Positions 5,984 to 6,360 of a stretch of DNA of 6,360 bases are shown in pieces. The number at the start of each line of letters is the position of its first letter. The first letter of the stretch is position 1. Below the pieces are notes generated by a model, which was not told where the DNA came from, did not search any database, and worked only from the letters and a program-made list of their open reading frames with translations. Location of the stretch: positions 2,399,746-2,406,105 of the forward strand of contig CP059265.1 of the NCBI GenBank assembly GCA_013693955.1, written 5' to 3'. This DNA is from Candidatus Thiothrix singaporensis (GTDB taxonomy: Bacteria > Pseudomonadota > Gammaproteobacteria > Thiotrichales > Thiotrichaceae). Made by a program: the position numbers and the translations under genes.

Positions 5984-6360
5984 CTACTTGATGCTGCGCA
6001 CCAGGAAATCCGGCTGGCCGCAGCTTTTCCTTGACGAAGCCAGCACATCCTTCCCACATTCCGCAGGCTTCCCATCCTGGCTATAACAAACCCTTAACTC
6101 TTGCAGAAAACGGCCTGAGCCTGAACAGAACACGGACAAATCCCCTGCCTGCAAAGCCGGGTTGGCGGCGATGAAATCCTTTTTCAACGCCTCAGCCGTA
6201 ACGCGGAACGGTTTGGCAGGCTGGACATAATTGGCGGGCATGGCCAAAGAACCTTTCAACTGTTGGCTGAACGACAAATATTTGTCAGGCGTCAGGCCGG
6301 AGCAAGTGCCATGTTTTTCCCATTCATGGTAATAGAGCTTCTTGCTGGGGTAGAGCCCTG
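5984..6360 (-). CDS. Ribonuclease T2 family protein, C-terminal part
   Basis: RNase T2 enzymes are secreted or periplasmic endoribonucleases that cut single-stranded RNA through a 2',3'-cyclic phosphate. The gene runs off the right edge; 124 C-terminal residues are visible. Near the edge, YYHEWEKHGTCSGLTPDKYL holds the second conserved active-site segment (CAS II), with both His, the Glu and the Lys in place at about 6302-6328. Later come FCSGSGRFLQELRVCYSQDG, the usual C-terminal signature in which cysteines pair, and a final Cys in KSCGQPDFLVRSIK. The first catalytic segment and the signal peptide lie outside the window. The frame is clean. It is probably housekeeping or scavenging; a link with the toxin cassettes downstream is not shown. 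Confidence 0.93.
   Translation of the reverse strand, partial: GLYPSKKLYYHEWEKHGTCSGLTPDKYLSFSQQLKGSLAMPANYVQPAKPFRVTAEALKKDFIAANPALQAGDLSVFCSGSGRFLQELRVCYSQDGKPAECGKDVLASSRKSCGQPDFLVRSIK

Noticed and set aside
5790..6075. Two overlapping minus-strand frames through repeat copy 2
   Set aside because: They overlap the RNase T2 end out of frame and the S1 start, and differ from the frame in copy 1; they arise from the GC-rich repeat.
1..6360. CRISPR array, tRNA or rRNA genes
   Set aside because: No regularly spaced repeats, cloverleaf or rRNA-like stretches were seen on either strand.

Overview
The window looks like accessory DNA of a Gram-negative bacterium, probably a proteobacterium. The pointers are a lipobox signal peptide, a secreted-type RNase T2, IS5- and IS4-family transposases and a polymorphic-toxin C-terminal module. 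I cannot name the genus. Nearly all genes lie on the minus strand, so the layout is described from high to low coordinate.

At the right edge is the 3' end of an RNase T2 gene (5984-6360). A 117-bp repeat (copy at 5868-5983) follows its stop codon directly. Next comes a small protein with two S1-like RNA-binding domains (5322-5803). Its stop codon lies inside a roughly 106-bp MITE-like element (5224-5329). That element abuts an 80-bp sequence (5146-5225) that recurs at 4193-4272. Between the two 80-bp copies sit a C-terminal fragment of an IS4/Tn5-type transposase (4706-4990) and a cysteine-motif membrane protein (4296-4664).

The left 80-bp copy leads into an orphan Rhs-type toxin C-terminus (3485-4227). 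This has a GC-rich pretoxin segment ending in an HLFNDE motif, then an AT-rich variable tip. A two-helix membrane protein (3071-3488) overlaps its stop by ATGA and is the likely immunity protein. An IS5-family element with perfect 17-bp inverted repeats (1775-3017) separates this pair from a second copy of the 117-bp repeat (1658-1774). The two 117-bp copies are direct repeats that bracket the whole toxin/IS region. Beyond them is a coupled pair: a two-TM protein (898-1521) and a lipoprotein (1-901) that runs off the left edge.

At least twelve places need one or two added bases, mostly in short homopolymers, to restore otherwise convincing proteins: the lipoprotein, IS5 transposase, toxin tip, immunity protein and S1 protein. 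Almost all behave as deletions. This suggests uncorrected read or assembly errors rather than widespread gene decay, so frames and lengths should be treated with caution. Functional links between toxin, immunity and S1 genes are inferred from position and architecture.
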